A DNA stretch of 64,000 nt from Paraburkholderia sp. BL21I4N1 (GTDB taxonomy: Bacteria; Pseudomonadota; Gammaproteobacteria; Burkholderiales; Burkholderiaceae), in assembly GCF_002973525.1 (NCBI RefSeq), contig NZ_PVEN01000001.1, positions 1,240,001 to 1,304,000 on the forward strand. The letters run 5' to 3'. This document shows positions 46,041 to 55,281 of the stretch, in pieces. Position 1 is the first letter of the stretch, and each line of letters begins with the position of its first letter. The translations under genes were made by a program, and so were the position numbers. The notes below the pieces were generated by a model, which saw nothing but the letters and a program-made list of their open reading frames with translations, ran no database searches and was not told where the DNA came from.

Positions 46041-47369
46041 ATGTCCACCGTCTTTCATCGTTCGCCGAAGCAGTCGCTGCCGGTCGCCGTCGCGGGCGAC
46101 GGCATCGAAATCATCGATTCCACCGGCAAACGCTATATCGACGCCTCCGGCGGCGCCGCCGTGTCGTGTCTCGGTCATAGCAACCAGCGCGTGATCGACG
46201 CGATCAAACGGCAGTCGCAACAATTGCCGTACGCGCACACGTCGTTCTTCACAACCGAGGCCGCCGAGGAGCTTGCCGACCGTCTGGTTGCGAGCGCGCC
46301 GGCCGGGCTCGAACACGTGTACTTCGTGTCGGGCGGCTCGGAGGCGATCGAGGCCGCACTGAAACTGGCGCGCCAGTATTTCGTCGAGAAGGGCGAACCG
46401 CAGCGCCGGCATTTCATCGCGCGTCGGCAGAGTTATCACGGCAATACGCTGGGCGCGCTGGCGATTGGCGGTAACGCATGGCGTCGCGAGCCGTTTCTGC
46501 CGATCCTGATCGAGGCGCATCACGTCAGCCCGTGTTACGCCTATCGCGAGCAGCGCGCCGACGAAACCGAAGAGGCCTTCGCGCAGCGTCTCGCCGATGA
46601 ACTCGAGCAGAAGATCCTCGAACTCGGCGCGGAGTCGGTGGCTGCGTTCGTCGCGGAAACGGTGGTAGGCGCAACGGCCGGCGCGGTGCCGCCGGTGCGC
46701 GAATATTTCCGCAAGATTCGCGCGGTGTGCGATCGCTACGGCGTGCTGCTGATTCTCGACGAGATCATGTCGGGCATGGGCCGCACCGGCTATCTGTACG
46801 CGTGCGAGGAAGACGGCGTGGCGCCCGATTTGCTGACTATCGCCAAAGGTCTCGGCGCGGGGTATCAGCCGATCGGCGCGACACTCGTGAGCGATCGGGT
46901 CTATCAGACGATCGTCGGCGGCTCGGGCTTTTTTCAGCACGGGCACACTTATATCGGCCACGCGACCGCCTGCGCCGCCGCGCTCGAAGTACAGCGCGTG
47001 ATCGCCGACGAGCAACTGCTGCCGAACGTGCTGGCGCGCGGCGAACAATTGCGCGGTCGCTTGCGCGAGCACTACGCGCAGCATCCGCATATCGGCGATG
47101 TGCGTGGCCGCGGGCTGTTCGTCGGCGTCGAACTGGTCCGGGACCGCGCGAGCAAAACGCCGTTCGATGCGAGCGTGAAACTGCACGCGGCGGTCCGGCG
47201 CGAAGCGTTCGCGCGCGGCTTGATGGTGTATCCGATGGGCGGCACGGTCGACGGCAAGATCGGCGATCATGTGCTGCTGGCGCCGCCGTTCATCTGCACG
47301 GCGCGCGACATCGACGAGATCGTCAGTCGGTTGAGCGATGCGATTGGCGGCGCATTGGCCGCGGTGTGA
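46041..47369 (+). CDS. Class III aminotransferase
   Basis: A 442-residue PLP enzyme with AAGGAAAC upstream. The PLP-binding region includes LILDEIMSGMGRTGYLYA (the Asp that holds the pyridine nitrogen) and the Schiff-base Lys in LLTIAKGLGAGYQPIGA. The small-domain Arg region YPMGGTVDGKIGDHVLLAPPF fits the family, which covers omega-amino acid, beta-alanine and gamma-aminobutyrate transaminases. It lies 66 bp after the C45 gene, so the amine freed by that enzyme could be its substrate. That link is an inference. Confidence 0.9.
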   Translation: MSTVFHRSPKQSLPVAVAGDGIEIIDSTGKRYIDASGGAAVSCLGHSNQRVIDAIKRQSQQLPYAHTSFFTTEAAEELADRLVASAPAGLEHVYFVSGGSEAIEAALKLARQYFVEKGEPQRRHFIARRQSYHGNTLGALAIGGNAWRREPFLPILIEAHHVSPCYAYREQRADETEEAFAQRLADELEQKILELGAESVAAFVAETVVGATAGAVPPVREYFRKIRAVCDRYGVLLILDEIMSGMGRTGYLYACEEDGVAPDLLTIAKGLGAGYQPIGATLVSDRVYQTIVGGSGFFQHGHTYIGHATACAAALEVQRVIADEQLLPNVLARGEQLRGRLREHYAQHPHIGDVRGRGLFVGVELVRDRASKTPFDASVKLHAAVRREAFARGLMVYPMGGTVDGKIGDHVLLAPPFICTARDIDEIVSRLSDAIGGALAAV

Positions 47370-47424
47370 TGCCGAGCGACTTCCCATTCACTTTTGCAAC
47401 CACGCCACGCGACCTGCGAGACCG

Positions 47425-47982
47425 ATGATGACCGAGCGTTTGCCTCACTTCGACCTGTCCGACGCCACCCCCGACCAGAAAGCCGTGCTGGACGAGATTC
47501 TGTCCGGCCCACGCGGCAATCTGAATGGGCCGTTTCTCGGCTGGATTCATAGTCCCGAACTGGCGCAGCAGGCGCAGCGCCTGGGTGCGTTCTGCCGCTA
47601 CCGGACGGGTTTGCCGCTGCGCCTGTCGGAACTGGCGATTCTGGTGACCGCCGCGCGCTGGCAGGCGCAGGCGGAGTGGTATATCCACTATCCGATCGCG
47701 TTGCAAGCGGGCGTGCCGGCCGCGGATGCCGAGACGATCCGCCAAGGGCGTCGTCCCGATTTCGCGGATGCCGACGACGCGCTGATCCACGATTTCGCGA
47801 GCGAGTTGTACGACACGAAACGCGTGTCGGACGCGACCTATGCGAACGCGGTTGGCCGTTTCGGGCATCAGGTGGTGATCAACCTGGTCGGTTTGCTCGG
47901 CTACTACGCGTTGGTGGCGATGACGTTGAACGTGTTCGATATGCGAGCGCTCGGTCAGGAGAGTTTGCCGTTCGACGAGTAA
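47425..47982 (+). CDS. Carboxymuconolactone decarboxylase-family protein
   Basis: A 185-residue helical protein; two Met codons (47425, 47428) compete as start. The core LSELAILVTAARWQAQAEWYIHYPIAL is the CMD fold. The CxxC/CxxH of AhpD-type reductases is absent, so it is not an AhpD peroxidase by motif; it may be a true decarboxylase-like or structural member. It is the last gene of the RpiR-linked set and ends before a strong bidirectional terminator. The substrate is unknown. Confidence 0.82.
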   Translation: MMTERLPHFDLSDATPDQKAVLDEILSGPRGNLNGPFLGWIHSPELAQQAQRLGAFCRYRTGLPLRLSELAILVTAARWQAQAEWYIHYPIALQAGVPAADAETIRQGRRPDFADADDALIHDFASELYDTKRVSDATYANAVGRFGHQVVINLVGLLGYYALVAMTLNVFDMRALGQESLPFDE

Positions 47983-48030
47983 GGGCGTTTTACACAACGC
48001 GCGCTCCAGTCTTTCCGTAGCAAACAAAAA

Positions 48031-48073
48031 GCGCAGAGGTGGCGAATTAACTTCGCTACCTCTGCGCTTTTTT
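48031..48073. terminator. Bidirectional intrinsic terminator
   Basis: GCGCAGAGGTGGCGAA pairs with TTCGCTACCTCTGCGC (48031-48067) around a short loop; AAAAA precedes and TTTTTT follows, so it can stop transcripts from both sides. It separates the CMD gene from the minus-strand DUF4148 gene. Confidence 0.88.
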
Positions 48074-48128
48074 ACAGCGACTGCGACAAGCAGACCCCTT
48101 CGTTGCCGCTACCTGAGTGGCGACCTGC

Positions 48129-48437
48129 TTACTGCCCGCGATACGTCGAGAACAACCGTTGTTGCACCGACGTCGGCGCACCCGCTGCCGACGACCCGGC
48201 GCTCGTGCCACCCACATCCTGCGAACCTTGCTCGGCGACCGCGACCGGGACCGCGTTTTGCGGCACGGTCTTCGGATAGGTGGTGTCGTTCTGGTTCAGC
48301 AACCCGGCTTGCTGCGCGGCAACCAGTTCGGCGCGAACCTGGGCGCGCGTTACCGGGCCATTCGTCTGCTGCGCAAACGACACGGCCGGAACAATGAGAG
48401 CGGATGCAACGACCACGGCGGAAATAAGCGATTTCAT
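48129..48437 (-). CDS. DUF4148 secreted protein
   Basis: A 102-residue exported protein with a Sec signal (MKSLISAVVVASALIVPA, cleavage after VSFA). The mature start NGPVTRAQVRAELVAAQQAG is the DUF4148 pattern, as in the protein at 11404. GGAGGT lies upstream of the ATG. Role unknown; it is convergent with the CMD gene, with the terminator between. Confidence 0.86.
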   Translation of the reverse strand: MKSLISAVVVASALIVPAVSFAQQTNGPVTRAQVRAELVAAQQAGLLNQNDTTYPKTVPQNAVPVAVAEQGSQDVGGTSAGSSAAGAPTSVQQRLFSTYRGQ

Positions 48438-48686
48438 GATGACCTCCGGAATTCGATTGTTGGAGAGACCGGGTGGAATGCTCTGTCCCGATCCGTTGAA
48501 ATCAGTCTATTTCTTGCGAGGTCTGTGAAAAAGCCGCTTTCTGAAGAAAGATTGTTACCGATATTGATATGGTTTGCGGCGTGGGTTCCGTGCTGGGGAA
48601 TTCGCGGCACCGTCACGACACCGGCACACGGAAGCGCCTATCATGAAGTTCGTTCCCGCCCGAGAGGGTACATAGAGGAGAAGGCA

Positions 48687-49112
48687 ATGAAACGCAAAGC
48701 ATCGGCAGTCTGGCAAGGCGGCCTGCAAGACGGTAAGGGCACGATTTCCACCGACAGCGGCGTCCTCAAGGAGACCCAGTACTCATTTGCGACCCGTTTC
48801 GCGGACGGAATCGGCACCAATCCGGAAGAGCTGATCGCGGCTGCGCATGCGGGGTGTTTCTCGATGGCGCTATCGGCGGAACTGGGCAAGGCCGGCATCA
48901 CGCCCGAACGGATCGGCACCACCGCCACCGTCACGCTGGACAAAGACGGCGGCGGTTTCTCGATCACCGCCGTGCATCTCGATGTGGCGGTGAAGATTCC
49001 CGGCGGCGACAAGGCCGCTTTCGACAAAGCCACGGCGGATGCCAAGGCAGGTTGCCCGGTTTCCAAGGTCCTGAACGCCACCATCACGCTGGACGCGAAG
49101 CTCGAAACCTGA
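48687..49112 (+). CDS. OsmC-family peroxiredoxin
   Basis: A 141-residue protein with AGGAGAAGGCA upstream. The two redox Cys of OsmC are seen in AAAHAGCFSMALS and KAGCPVSKVLNATI. It belongs to the OsmC class that reduces organic hydroperoxides. The conserved N-terminal MKRKASAVWQGGLQDGKG strand is present. It stands alone between two unrelated genes. Confidence 0.92.
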   Translation: MKRKASAVWQGGLQDGKGTISTDSGVLKETQYSFATRFADGIGTNPEELIAAAHAGCFSMALSAELGKAGITPERIGTTATVTLDKDGGGFSITAVHLDVAVKIPGGDKAAFDKATADAKAGCPVSKVLNATITLDAKLET

Positions 49113-49301
49113 GCCGCAAGCCGGGCAGCAACTCAGGCCGCATCGCCAGTTGCCGCCTTCAACCCCGCTGTCATAATGGGGCAAGCCGGTGCGCGGGCAG
49201 AATCCGCCGCCGGATTTTTCTCGTGGTCGGCAAGTCTCCTCAACGATTCACCGCTGCGCCGCGGCAAGCTGCCGGGCCGGCGGTCTTCCATGGAACCGTC
49301 A

Positions 49302-50150
49302 ATGACAACGCAATCCGACAAAGCACGGCAATTCCAGTCGTATCACGCCGCTGGCGAAGCCTTCATCATCCCCAATCCGTACGACATCGGCACCGCGCGA
49401 CTGCTCGCACTGGCGGGCTTCAAGGCGCTCGCCACCAGCAGCGCCGGCTACGCGTTCACGCGCGGCCTGCCGGATAACGCGATCGGCCGCGCGCAGATGA
49501 TGCTGCACCTCGCCGAGATCGCCGGCGCGACCGATTTACCCGTCAGCGCCGATCTGGAAAATGGTTTCGGCGACGCCCCCGAAGATTGCGCGGAGACAAT
49601 TCGCCAGGCGGCAGCCGCCGGGGTGGTCGGCGGTTCGATCGAAGATTCGACCGGCCGCGGCGACGCCCCGATCTATCCATTCGAAGCCGCCGTGGAGCGC
49701 GTGCGCGCCGCCGTCGAAGCCGCTCGCGCGTTGCCGTTTCCGTTCACGCTGACGGCGCGCGCCGAGAATTACCTGGTCGGCCGTCCCGATCTGGACGATA
49801 CGATCCGCCGTTTGCAGGCGTATCAGGACGCCGGCGCGGACGTGCTGTACGCGCCCGGTCTGAAGACGCGCGACGAAATCGCGGCCGTGGTCGGCGCGCT
49901 GGATCGTCCGGTCAACGTGCTGATGGGCCTGCAAGGCGTCGTGCTCGGCTTCGACGAATTGCGCTCGCTGGGCGTGCGTCGCGTGAGCGTGGGCGGATCG
50001 CTGGCGCGCGCGGCGTTGGGCGCGTTCCAGCGCGCGGCACAAGAGATGCGGGAGCACGGCACGTTCGATTTCACGAAACAAGCGGCCAGCGGCAACGAGA
50101 TGAATCAGTTGTTCACGGCGGCGGATCAGAAGTGGGGCAAGCCGGGCTGA
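49302..50150 (+). CDS. Isocitrate lyase/PEP mutase-family enzyme
   Basis: A 282-residue TIM-barrel protein, starting MTTQSDKARQFQSYHAAGE (an earlier Met at 49290 is the alternative). The metal-binding motifs are VSADLENGFGD and GGSIEDSTGRGDAPIY, with later TARAENYLVGRPDL. It lyses or rearranges C-C bonds of small acids; family members include methylisocitrate lyase and oxaloacetate decarboxylase-like enzymes. The exact reaction cannot be assigned. It stands alone, before the TetR/MFS pair. Confidence 0.88.
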   Translation: MTTQSDKARQFQSYHAAGEAFIIPNPYDIGTARLLALAGFKALATSSAGYAFTRGLPDNAIGRAQMMLHLAEIAGATDLPVSADLENGFGDAPEDCAETIRQAAAAGVVGGSIEDSTGRGDAPIYPFEAAVERVRAAVEAARALPFPFTLTARAENYLVGRPDLDDTIRRLQAYQDAGADVLYAPGLKTRDEIAAVVGALDRPVNVLMGLQGVVLGFDELRSLGVRRVSVGGSLARAALGAFQRAAQEMREHGTFDFTKQAASGNEMNQLFTAADQKWGKPG

Positions 50151-50214
50151 GCGTCGTGCCAGCCTGTTTCTACGAAAACCCGCAAAAACTCACGACAACT
50201 CGACCTTGCTTTCT

Positions 50215-50228
50215 TGAACGGGTAGTCA
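50215..50228. promoter_or_regulatory. TetR operator ahead of the regulator
   Basis: TGAACGGGTAGTCA matches the outer bases of the TGAACGATCGGTCA site ahead of the MFS gene at 50900-50913. It overlaps the likely promoter of the TetR gene (TTGAAC ... CATAAT). Confidence 0.6.
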
Positions 50229-50241
50229 TAATATCCATTCC

Positions 50242-50880
50242 ATGAAGCAACCCGGCTCTCCCCATCAATCGGCGAAGAAAGCAGGTGCGGGGTGTCCGCG
50301 AGGCCGGCCGCGCGAGTTCGATACCAACACGGTATTGGCGAGCGCGAGCCAGGTCTTCTGGAACCACGGCTACCACGCCACTTCGATCGACGACCTGTGC
50401 AAGGCAACCGGCCTGTTGCGCGGCAGCCTGTACGGCGTATTCGGCGACAAGCACGGCATCATGCTGGCCGCGCTGGATCACTACGCGGAAGGCTCGGTCG
50501 CGCGGCTCGCCGAGCGGCTGAACGCGCCGGTCCCGGCGGAAGAAGCGCTGCGCAACGCGCTGCTGCATTACGCGCGGGTGGCCTGCGCACTGACCGGCGA
50601 GCGTAGTTGCTTCATCACCAACACCACGCTCGAAATGCAACCGGGCGACGAGGAACTGCGCACCCGCGTCGCGGCGATTCAGCGGCGCATGGCGACCTTG
50701 CTCGCGGCGTCGGTGATTCGCGGGCAGGCAAGCGGCGCATTCAACGCCACGCTCGACGAAAAAGCCGTCGGCGATTTCCTGCTCTGCATCATGCAGGGTT
50801 TGCGCGTGATGGGCCGCGTCGCTCATCAGGAAGACGCGCTGATAAAAATCGTGGACGTCGCCATGCGCGCGCTCGGCTGA
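50242..50880 (+). CDS. TetR-family regulator
   Basis: A 212-residue TetR protein. The HTH at about 25-70 (NHGYHATSIDDLCKATGLLRGSLYGVFGDKH, shortened here to family marks SIDDLCKATGLLRG and FGDKHGIM) is typical, with an all-helical ligand domain after it. A Lys/Gly-rich tail leads the protein. It is 32 bp upstream of an MFS exporter gene, and similar TGAACG...GTCA operators precede both genes, so it is most likely the exporter's repressor. The inducer is unknown. Confidence 0.9.
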   Translation: MKQPGSPHQSAKKAGAGCPRGRPREFDTNTVLASASQVFWNHGYHATSIDDLCKATGLLRGSLYGVFGDKHGIMLAALDHYAEGSVARLAERLNAPVPAEEALRNALLHYARVACALTGERSCFITNTTLEMQPGDEELRTRVAAIQRRMATLLAASVIRGQASGAFNATLDEKAVGDFLLCIMQGLRVMGRVAHQEDALIKIVDVAMRALG

Positions 50881-50899
50881 ATTTTTTTTGCCTAATTTT

Positions 50900-50913
50900 T
50901 GAACGATCGGTCA
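50900..50913. promoter_or_regulatory. TetR operator at the exporter start
   Basis: TGAACGATCGGTCA, symmetrical about CGATCG (TGAnCGATCGnTCA). It overlaps the ATG of the MFS gene at 50913 and lies just after the TetR stop, so binding would block readthrough or initiation. Confidence 0.65.
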
Positions 50914-52391
50914 TGAATAGCGATTCAATCAAGTCCGCTACGGCGGCAGGCTCAAGCTCGAAGCACACCGCGCCGCGCGGTGAACGGCAGGGGCTGGCGC
51001 TCGCCGTGCTGTTCGTCGGCGCGTTTCTCGCGCCGCTCGACTACTTCATCGTCAATCTCGCGCTGCCGTCGATTCATTCCGGGCTGAACGCCACGAACGC
51101 GCAGTTGCAACTGGTGGTGTCCGCGTACGCGTCGTCCTATGCGGTGCTGCTGATTACGGGGGGACGGCTCGGCGATCTATACGGCCGCCGTCGCATGTTC
51201 ATGGCGGGCATGGCGGCCTTCGTGATCGCTTCCGCGTTGTGCGGCTTCGCCACCAGCGGTCATATGCTGGTGATCTCGCGGATCGTGCAGGGGATCGCCG
51301 CCGCGGTGATGGCGCCGCAGGTGCTTGCGACGGTGCGCGCGATGGTGCCGTTGCATCGGCAGACCAAGGTGATGAGCCTGTATGGCTTCATGTTCGGGCT
51401 GTCGTCGATCGTCGGACAGTTGGGCGGCGGCGCGCTGATTACCTATCATCCGTTCGGACTCGACTGGCGCATCATTTTTCTGATCAACATTCCGATCGGC
51501 ATCGTGGCGTTCATCGGCACGTGGAAGTTTGTGCCGGAAAACCAGCCGGCCACCCGCGCGGGCATCGACCTGAAGGGCGTGGCGCTGCTCTCCGCCGTAC
51601 TGCTGCTGGTGATTTACCCGATGACGCATGGCCGCGAAGCCGGCTGGCCGGTGTGGACCTTCGTCATGTTCGCGCTCGCCGTGCCGGTGTTCGCGCTGTT
51701 CGTAACGACCGAGCGACGGGTCGAGCGCGGCGGCGGCTATCCGCTGGTGGATCTGCAACTGTTCCGCAATCCGGCCTTCGCACTGGGCCTGGTGCTCGCG
51801 TTCCTGTTCTACTGCAACAGCGCGTTTTTCCTGACCTACGGGATTTTCCTGCAGACGGGTCTGCACTGGACGCCGCTCGCTTCCGGCATGGCGATCATGC
51901 CGTTCGCGCTGGGTTTCGTGGCGGGGCCGTTGACGTCGCCGATGGTGGTCAAGCGGATCGGCAGTCATGTGCTGACGCTCGGCTTCGCGATGATGACGGT
52001 CGGCTTCACGATCACCGGTTGGGCCTCCGCGCACTCGGTGTCGCCGGATCTGCTGTTCTATCTGGGGCTGGTGTGCGCGGGGATCGGCCATGGCTTGCTG
52101 CTGCCGTCGATCGTGCGCATCGTGCTGCTGGAGGTCGCGCCGGAGAAGGCCGGGCTTGCGTCGGGCGTGGTGTCGTCGACCTTGCAGATCGGCTCGGCGT
52201 TCGGCACGGCGGCGATCAGCGGCGCGTTCTTCGGCGTGATCGGCGGGCATTCGACGCCCACCGCCTACGCGCATGGCTTTCAGTTCAGCCTCGCGATCAA
52301 TGCGCTACTGATGTTTATCTGCATCGGCTTGAGCGTGCTGCTGGTGCGGCATCAGCAGCATGCGCTGCGTCTCGCGGCACAGCCGGTTTGA
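50913..52391 (+). CDS. DHA2-family MFS exporter
   Basis: A 492-residue, 14-helix major facilitator beginning MNSDSIKSATAAGSSS. Motifs: FLAPLDYFIVNLALPSIHSG in helix 1, GGRLGDLYGRRRMFMAG (motif A) and MLVISRIVQGIAAAVMAPQVLA (motif C region). It is coupled to the upstream TetR gene, so a drug or metabolite efflux role under its control is likely. No membrane-fusion partner is adjacent. Confidence 0.88.
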   Translation: MNSDSIKSATAAGSSSKHTAPRGERQGLALAVLFVGAFLAPLDYFIVNLALPSIHSGLNATNAQLQLVVSAYASSYAVLLITGGRLGDLYGRRRMFMAGMAAFVIASALCGFATSGHMLVISRIVQGIAAAVMAPQVLATVRAMVPLHRQTKVMSLYGFMFGLSSIVGQLGGGALITYHPFGLDWRIIFLINIPIGIVAFIGTWKFVPENQPATRAGIDLKGVALLSAVLLLVIYPMTHGREAGWPVWTFVMFALAVPVFALFVTTERRVERGGGYPLVDLQLFRNPAFALGLVLAFLFYCNSAFFLTYGIFLQTGLHWTPLASGMAIMPFALGFVAGPLTSPMVVKRIGSHVLTLGFAMMTVGFTITGWASAHSVSPDLLFYLGLVCAGIGHGLLLPSIVRIVLLEVAPEKAGLASGVVSSTLQIGSAFGTAAISGAFFGVIGGHSTPTAYAHGFQFSLAINALLMFICIGLSVLLVRHQQHALRLAAQPV

Positions 52392-52881
52392 AAATCGTGC
52401 CCCGGTAATCGTTTTCAGCAAGGTCTCCCGAAATTATTATGCGCTTTCACCAAAGCGTAATATCAGGCATAACTTATTTGCCGGTGAGCGTGTGATTCAT
52501 AGGTAATTCCGTTTGCCGCGTTTGACAGGGATCATAATAAACCCTGATATCGGCACGTAACTGTATTAAATATGAGGAAATACAACTCGCATTTTCTACT
52601 GGCAAAGCGAGTGGAAGGCCGTAACTCTTGCGATCGTGCGGTGCCACATGGGTGGCATGCCTGGCGTGGCCTTGAAGGGTTTTCCCTGCTTTTTGTGCGC
52701 TAGCCCGCTATGCCAAACCTATTGCAGCTCCGCTGAAAACGATGTCAATAAAAAGCGCTTGCCGGGATTAAATTCAATTGTTAATCTGGCTTCACTTTTA
52801 GAGTCATCCCTCAGAAGTTCCAACGTCGAAAAGTCCGGTGCAATGACTTAAATGCCGCTCAACAGTTCCAGGGGATTGAAT
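52392..52881. other. AT-rich intergenic region
   Basis: About 490 bp with clearly lower GC than the flanks. A possible promoter is TTGACA, 17 bp, TGATAT near 52523-52551, and a small AGGG...CCCT stem overlaps it. No gene or repeat family is recognised. Confidence 0.35.
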
Positions 52882-53154
52882 ATGCTGACCGCCACCATTG
52901 ACGCACTGCAAATGCCGCCAGCCGCCAGCTTCAACGTGGGCGACGTCGTGACGTTGAAGAACGGCGGCTCGCGCATGACGGTCACTTATGCGGGACCGGT
53001 GGCGCTCAATCCCGGTGACTGGCTGATCTGCGAGTGGTTCGACGAACACGGCGAATTGCGCCGCGAGATGTTCGCGCCGGCCAGCGTACGCGCCGAGCCG
53101 CGCTCCATTCCCGCCGGGTCCGTGCAGTGGCGGGTGGGGCGCCGGGCGGCCTGA
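52882..53154 (+). CDS. YodC/DUF2158-family protein
   Basis: A 90-residue protein, starting MLTATIDALQMPPAASF, with AGGGGA upstream. The central FNVGDVVTLKNGGSRMTV and WLICEWFDEHGELRREMF strands are the DUF2158/YodC signature (an OB-like small domain). The role is unknown. It stands alone and is convergent with the superinfection-immunity-like gene. Confidence 0.82.
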   Translation: MLTATIDALQMPPAASFNVGDVVTLKNGGSRMTVTYAGPVALNPGDWLICEWFDEHGELRREMFAPASVRAEPRSIPAGSVQWRVGRRAA

Positions 53155-53201
53155 GCGCAGGCGGCGAGGCGAGCGGAGTCGGCTTCGCCGACTCTTCGGC
53201 C

Positions 53202-53513
53202 TTACTTCTTCAAACTATCCCGTGCGGTTGCGCGTCGTTGAACGCGCACCAGCAACGCGGTCGAAAAAGCCTTCATCCGCACGATCTTGCGTGTCTCGAC
53301 CACCTCGCCGGCGACGTTCTTCGGCGGGTTCGGTTGCAATGACCAGTAGAGCGCAAGCAGCCAGCCGAAACCGGTCCAACCAAGGCACGCGTTGAACAGC
53401 GCCAGCGTCAGCACGTCGTGACGCTTGCGGCGGTCCGCCAGAATGGCCGGCAGAAAATACAGCGCCAATGCGAGCACGGCGGCCACAGCCTGAACGATGA
53501 CATTGCCCGCCAT
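53202..53513 (-). CDS. Superinfection-immunity-like membrane protein
   Basis: A 103-residue protein with two membrane helices (VIVQAVAAVLALALYFLPAIL and LFNACLGWTGFGWLLALYW), the layout of the T4 Imm-like superinfection immunity family. The linker ADRRKRHDVLT is also typical. It might protect against phage DNA entry, but many bacterial members have no tested role. A basic C-terminal tail follows. No prophage genes are nearby. Confidence 0.75.
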   Translation of the reverse strand: MAGNVIVQAVAAVLALALYFLPAILADRRKRHDVLTLALFNACLGWTGFGWLLALYWSLQPNPPKNVAGEVVETRKIVRMKAFSTALLVRVQRRATARDSLKK

Positions 53514-53716
53514 GGGGGCACTCCTCAAAGCAACGTAAACCACGATTGTCGCGCGATTGTTTCTTTTGCGCAGTGCTCATGCGAAACGATTTTCCGCGTC
53601 GGGCGGCGGGTCGCCGCAAGGCGCCGGAGCCGGGCCAAGCGGCGAGGGCTTCAGCGCATCGGGCATCAGGACTATCATGTTCGTTTCGACCGACCAGATC
53701 CGATACGGACGCCATC

Positions 53717-55180
53717 ATGATCTCCGACGATACGACCCAGCAGACCCAACGCATCAACCACGACACGCTACGCGAATTCGTCGACCGTAAATGGAACGAC
53801 GAGATCGTGCCGGCGTTGACGGACTACATCGCGATTCCGGCCAAGAGCCCGGCGTTCGATCCCGAGTGGGTCAAGAACGGCTACCTGGAGCGCGTGATCA
53901 CCGACGCCGCGCGATGGGCCGAACAGCAACCCGTGCGCGGTCTGAAACTCGAAGTGATCCGCTTGCCGGGCCGCACGCCGGTGATCTTTTTCGAAACGGC
54001 CGCGACCCGTTCCGGCAGCGAGGAAACCATCGTGCTGTACGGCCATCTCGACAAGCAGCCCGAGTTCGACGGCTGGCGCAACGACCTCGGACCGTGGACG
54101 CCGAAGCTCGAGAACGACAAGCTCTATGGCCGCGGCGGCGCCGACGACGGCTACGCGATCTACGCCAGCATCACCGCGCTCGCCGCGCTGGACGCGCAAG
54201 GTATCGAGCGTCCGCGTTGCGTCGGTCTGATCGAGACCTGCGAGGAGTCGGGAAGCTACGATCTGCTGCCGTACGTCGACGTCTTGCGTGAGCGGCTCGG
54301 CAAGGTCGGGCTCGTGGTGTGTCTCGATTCGGGCGCGGGCAACTACGATCAACTGTGGCTCACCACGTCGCTGCGCGGTCTGGTGGCCGGCGATCTCGAA
54401 GTGCAGGTGCTCGACGAAGGCATTCACTCAGGCGGTTACGGCGGCATTGCACCGTCGAGTTTCCGCATCATGCGGCAACTGTTCGACCGTCTCGAAGACT
54501 CCGCGAACGGCACGCTATTGCCGAAGGGTTTTCACGTTCAGATTCCGGCCGACCGTCTGCGCGAAGCGGAAGCGACCGCCAAAATTCTCGGTGACGACGT
54601 CTGGAAAAAACTGCCATGGGCGTGCGGTGAGAACGGCCGCCAGGTGCTGCCCACCACCACCAATCCGCAGGAAGCGCTGCTCAATTCCACATGGCGTCCG
54701 TCGCTGTCGGTAACGGGCGCGGCGGGCATGCCCGCGCTCGCGGACGCCGGCAACGTGCTGCGTCCGCGCACGGCGTTCAAGCTGTCGCTGCGTCTGCCGC
54801 CGATGATCGAAGCGGAGAAGGCCGTCGCCGAACTGAAGGCGCTGCTCGAAGTCGACCCGCCGTACAACGCGAAGGTCACGTTCAAACCGGACGCGGGCGC
54901 GGCCAGCGGCTGGAGCGCGCCCGATCTGGCACCGTGGCTCGCCACCGCGCTCAACGACGCCTCGCGTCAACACTACGGCGCGGACGTCGCCTACATGGGG
55001 CAGGGCGGCACGATTCCGTTGATGAACGTGCTGAAGGCGGGCTTCCCGAAGTCGCAGTTCATGGTGTGCGGCGTGCTCGGGCCGAAGTCTAACGCGCACG
55101 GACCGAACGAGTTCCTGCATGTGCCTTACGGCAAGAAGCTGACCGCCGCCGTGGCCGATGTGATCGCCGCCGCGCCTTGA
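53717..55180 (+). CDS. M20-family metallopeptidase
   Basis: A 487-residue peptidase starting MISDDTTQQTQRINHDTL. Zinc-ligand motifs are VLYGHLDKQPEFDGW, LYGRGGADDGYAIYAS and ETCEESGSYDL (catalytic Glu pair), with the late His in NAHGPNEFLHVPYG. The size and motif layout fit the M20 dipeptidase/carnosinase branch, which cuts dipeptides or amide-linked amino acids. It is monocistronic; a 13-bp stem hairpin at 55252-55281 lies after the stop. Confidence 0.9.
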   Translation: MISDDTTQQTQRINHDTLREFVDRKWNDEIVPALTDYIAIPAKSPAFDPEWVKNGYLERVITDAARWAEQQPVRGLKLEVIRLPGRTPVIFFETAATRSGSEETIVLYGHLDKQPEFDGWRNDLGPWTPKLENDKLYGRGGADDGYAIYASITALAALDAQGIERPRCVGLIETCEESGSYDLLPYVDVLRERLGKVGLVVCLDSGAGNYDQLWLTTSLRGLVAGDLEVQVLDEGIHSGGYGGIAPSSFRIMRQLFDRLEDSANGTLLPKGFHVQIPADRLREAEATAKILGDDVWKKLPWACGENGRQVLPTTTNPQEALLNSTWRPSLSVTGAAGMPALADAGNVLRPRTAFKLSLRLPPMIEAEKAVAELKALLEVDPPYNAKVTFKPDAGAASGWSAPDLAPWLATALNDASRQHYGADVAYMGQGGTIPLMNVLKAGFPKSQFMVCGVLGPKSNAHGPNEFLHVPYGKKLTAAVADVIAAAP

Positions 55181-55251
55181 GCGTTCGTGAATCCGTAAGT
55201 TCGTCAGTCCATGAGTTCGTGCCGCTCGGTCAGACCCGACCGGCACGACTC

Positions 55252-55281
55252 GCATAGCGCCGGCAAGGGCCGGCGTTATGC
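55252..55281. terminator. Strong hairpin after the peptidase gene
   Basis: GCATAGCGCCGGC pairs with GCCGGCGTTATGC around AAGG (13 bp, one G-T wobble). It lacks a T-run. It probably stabilises or helps end the M20 transcript. Confidence 0.5.
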
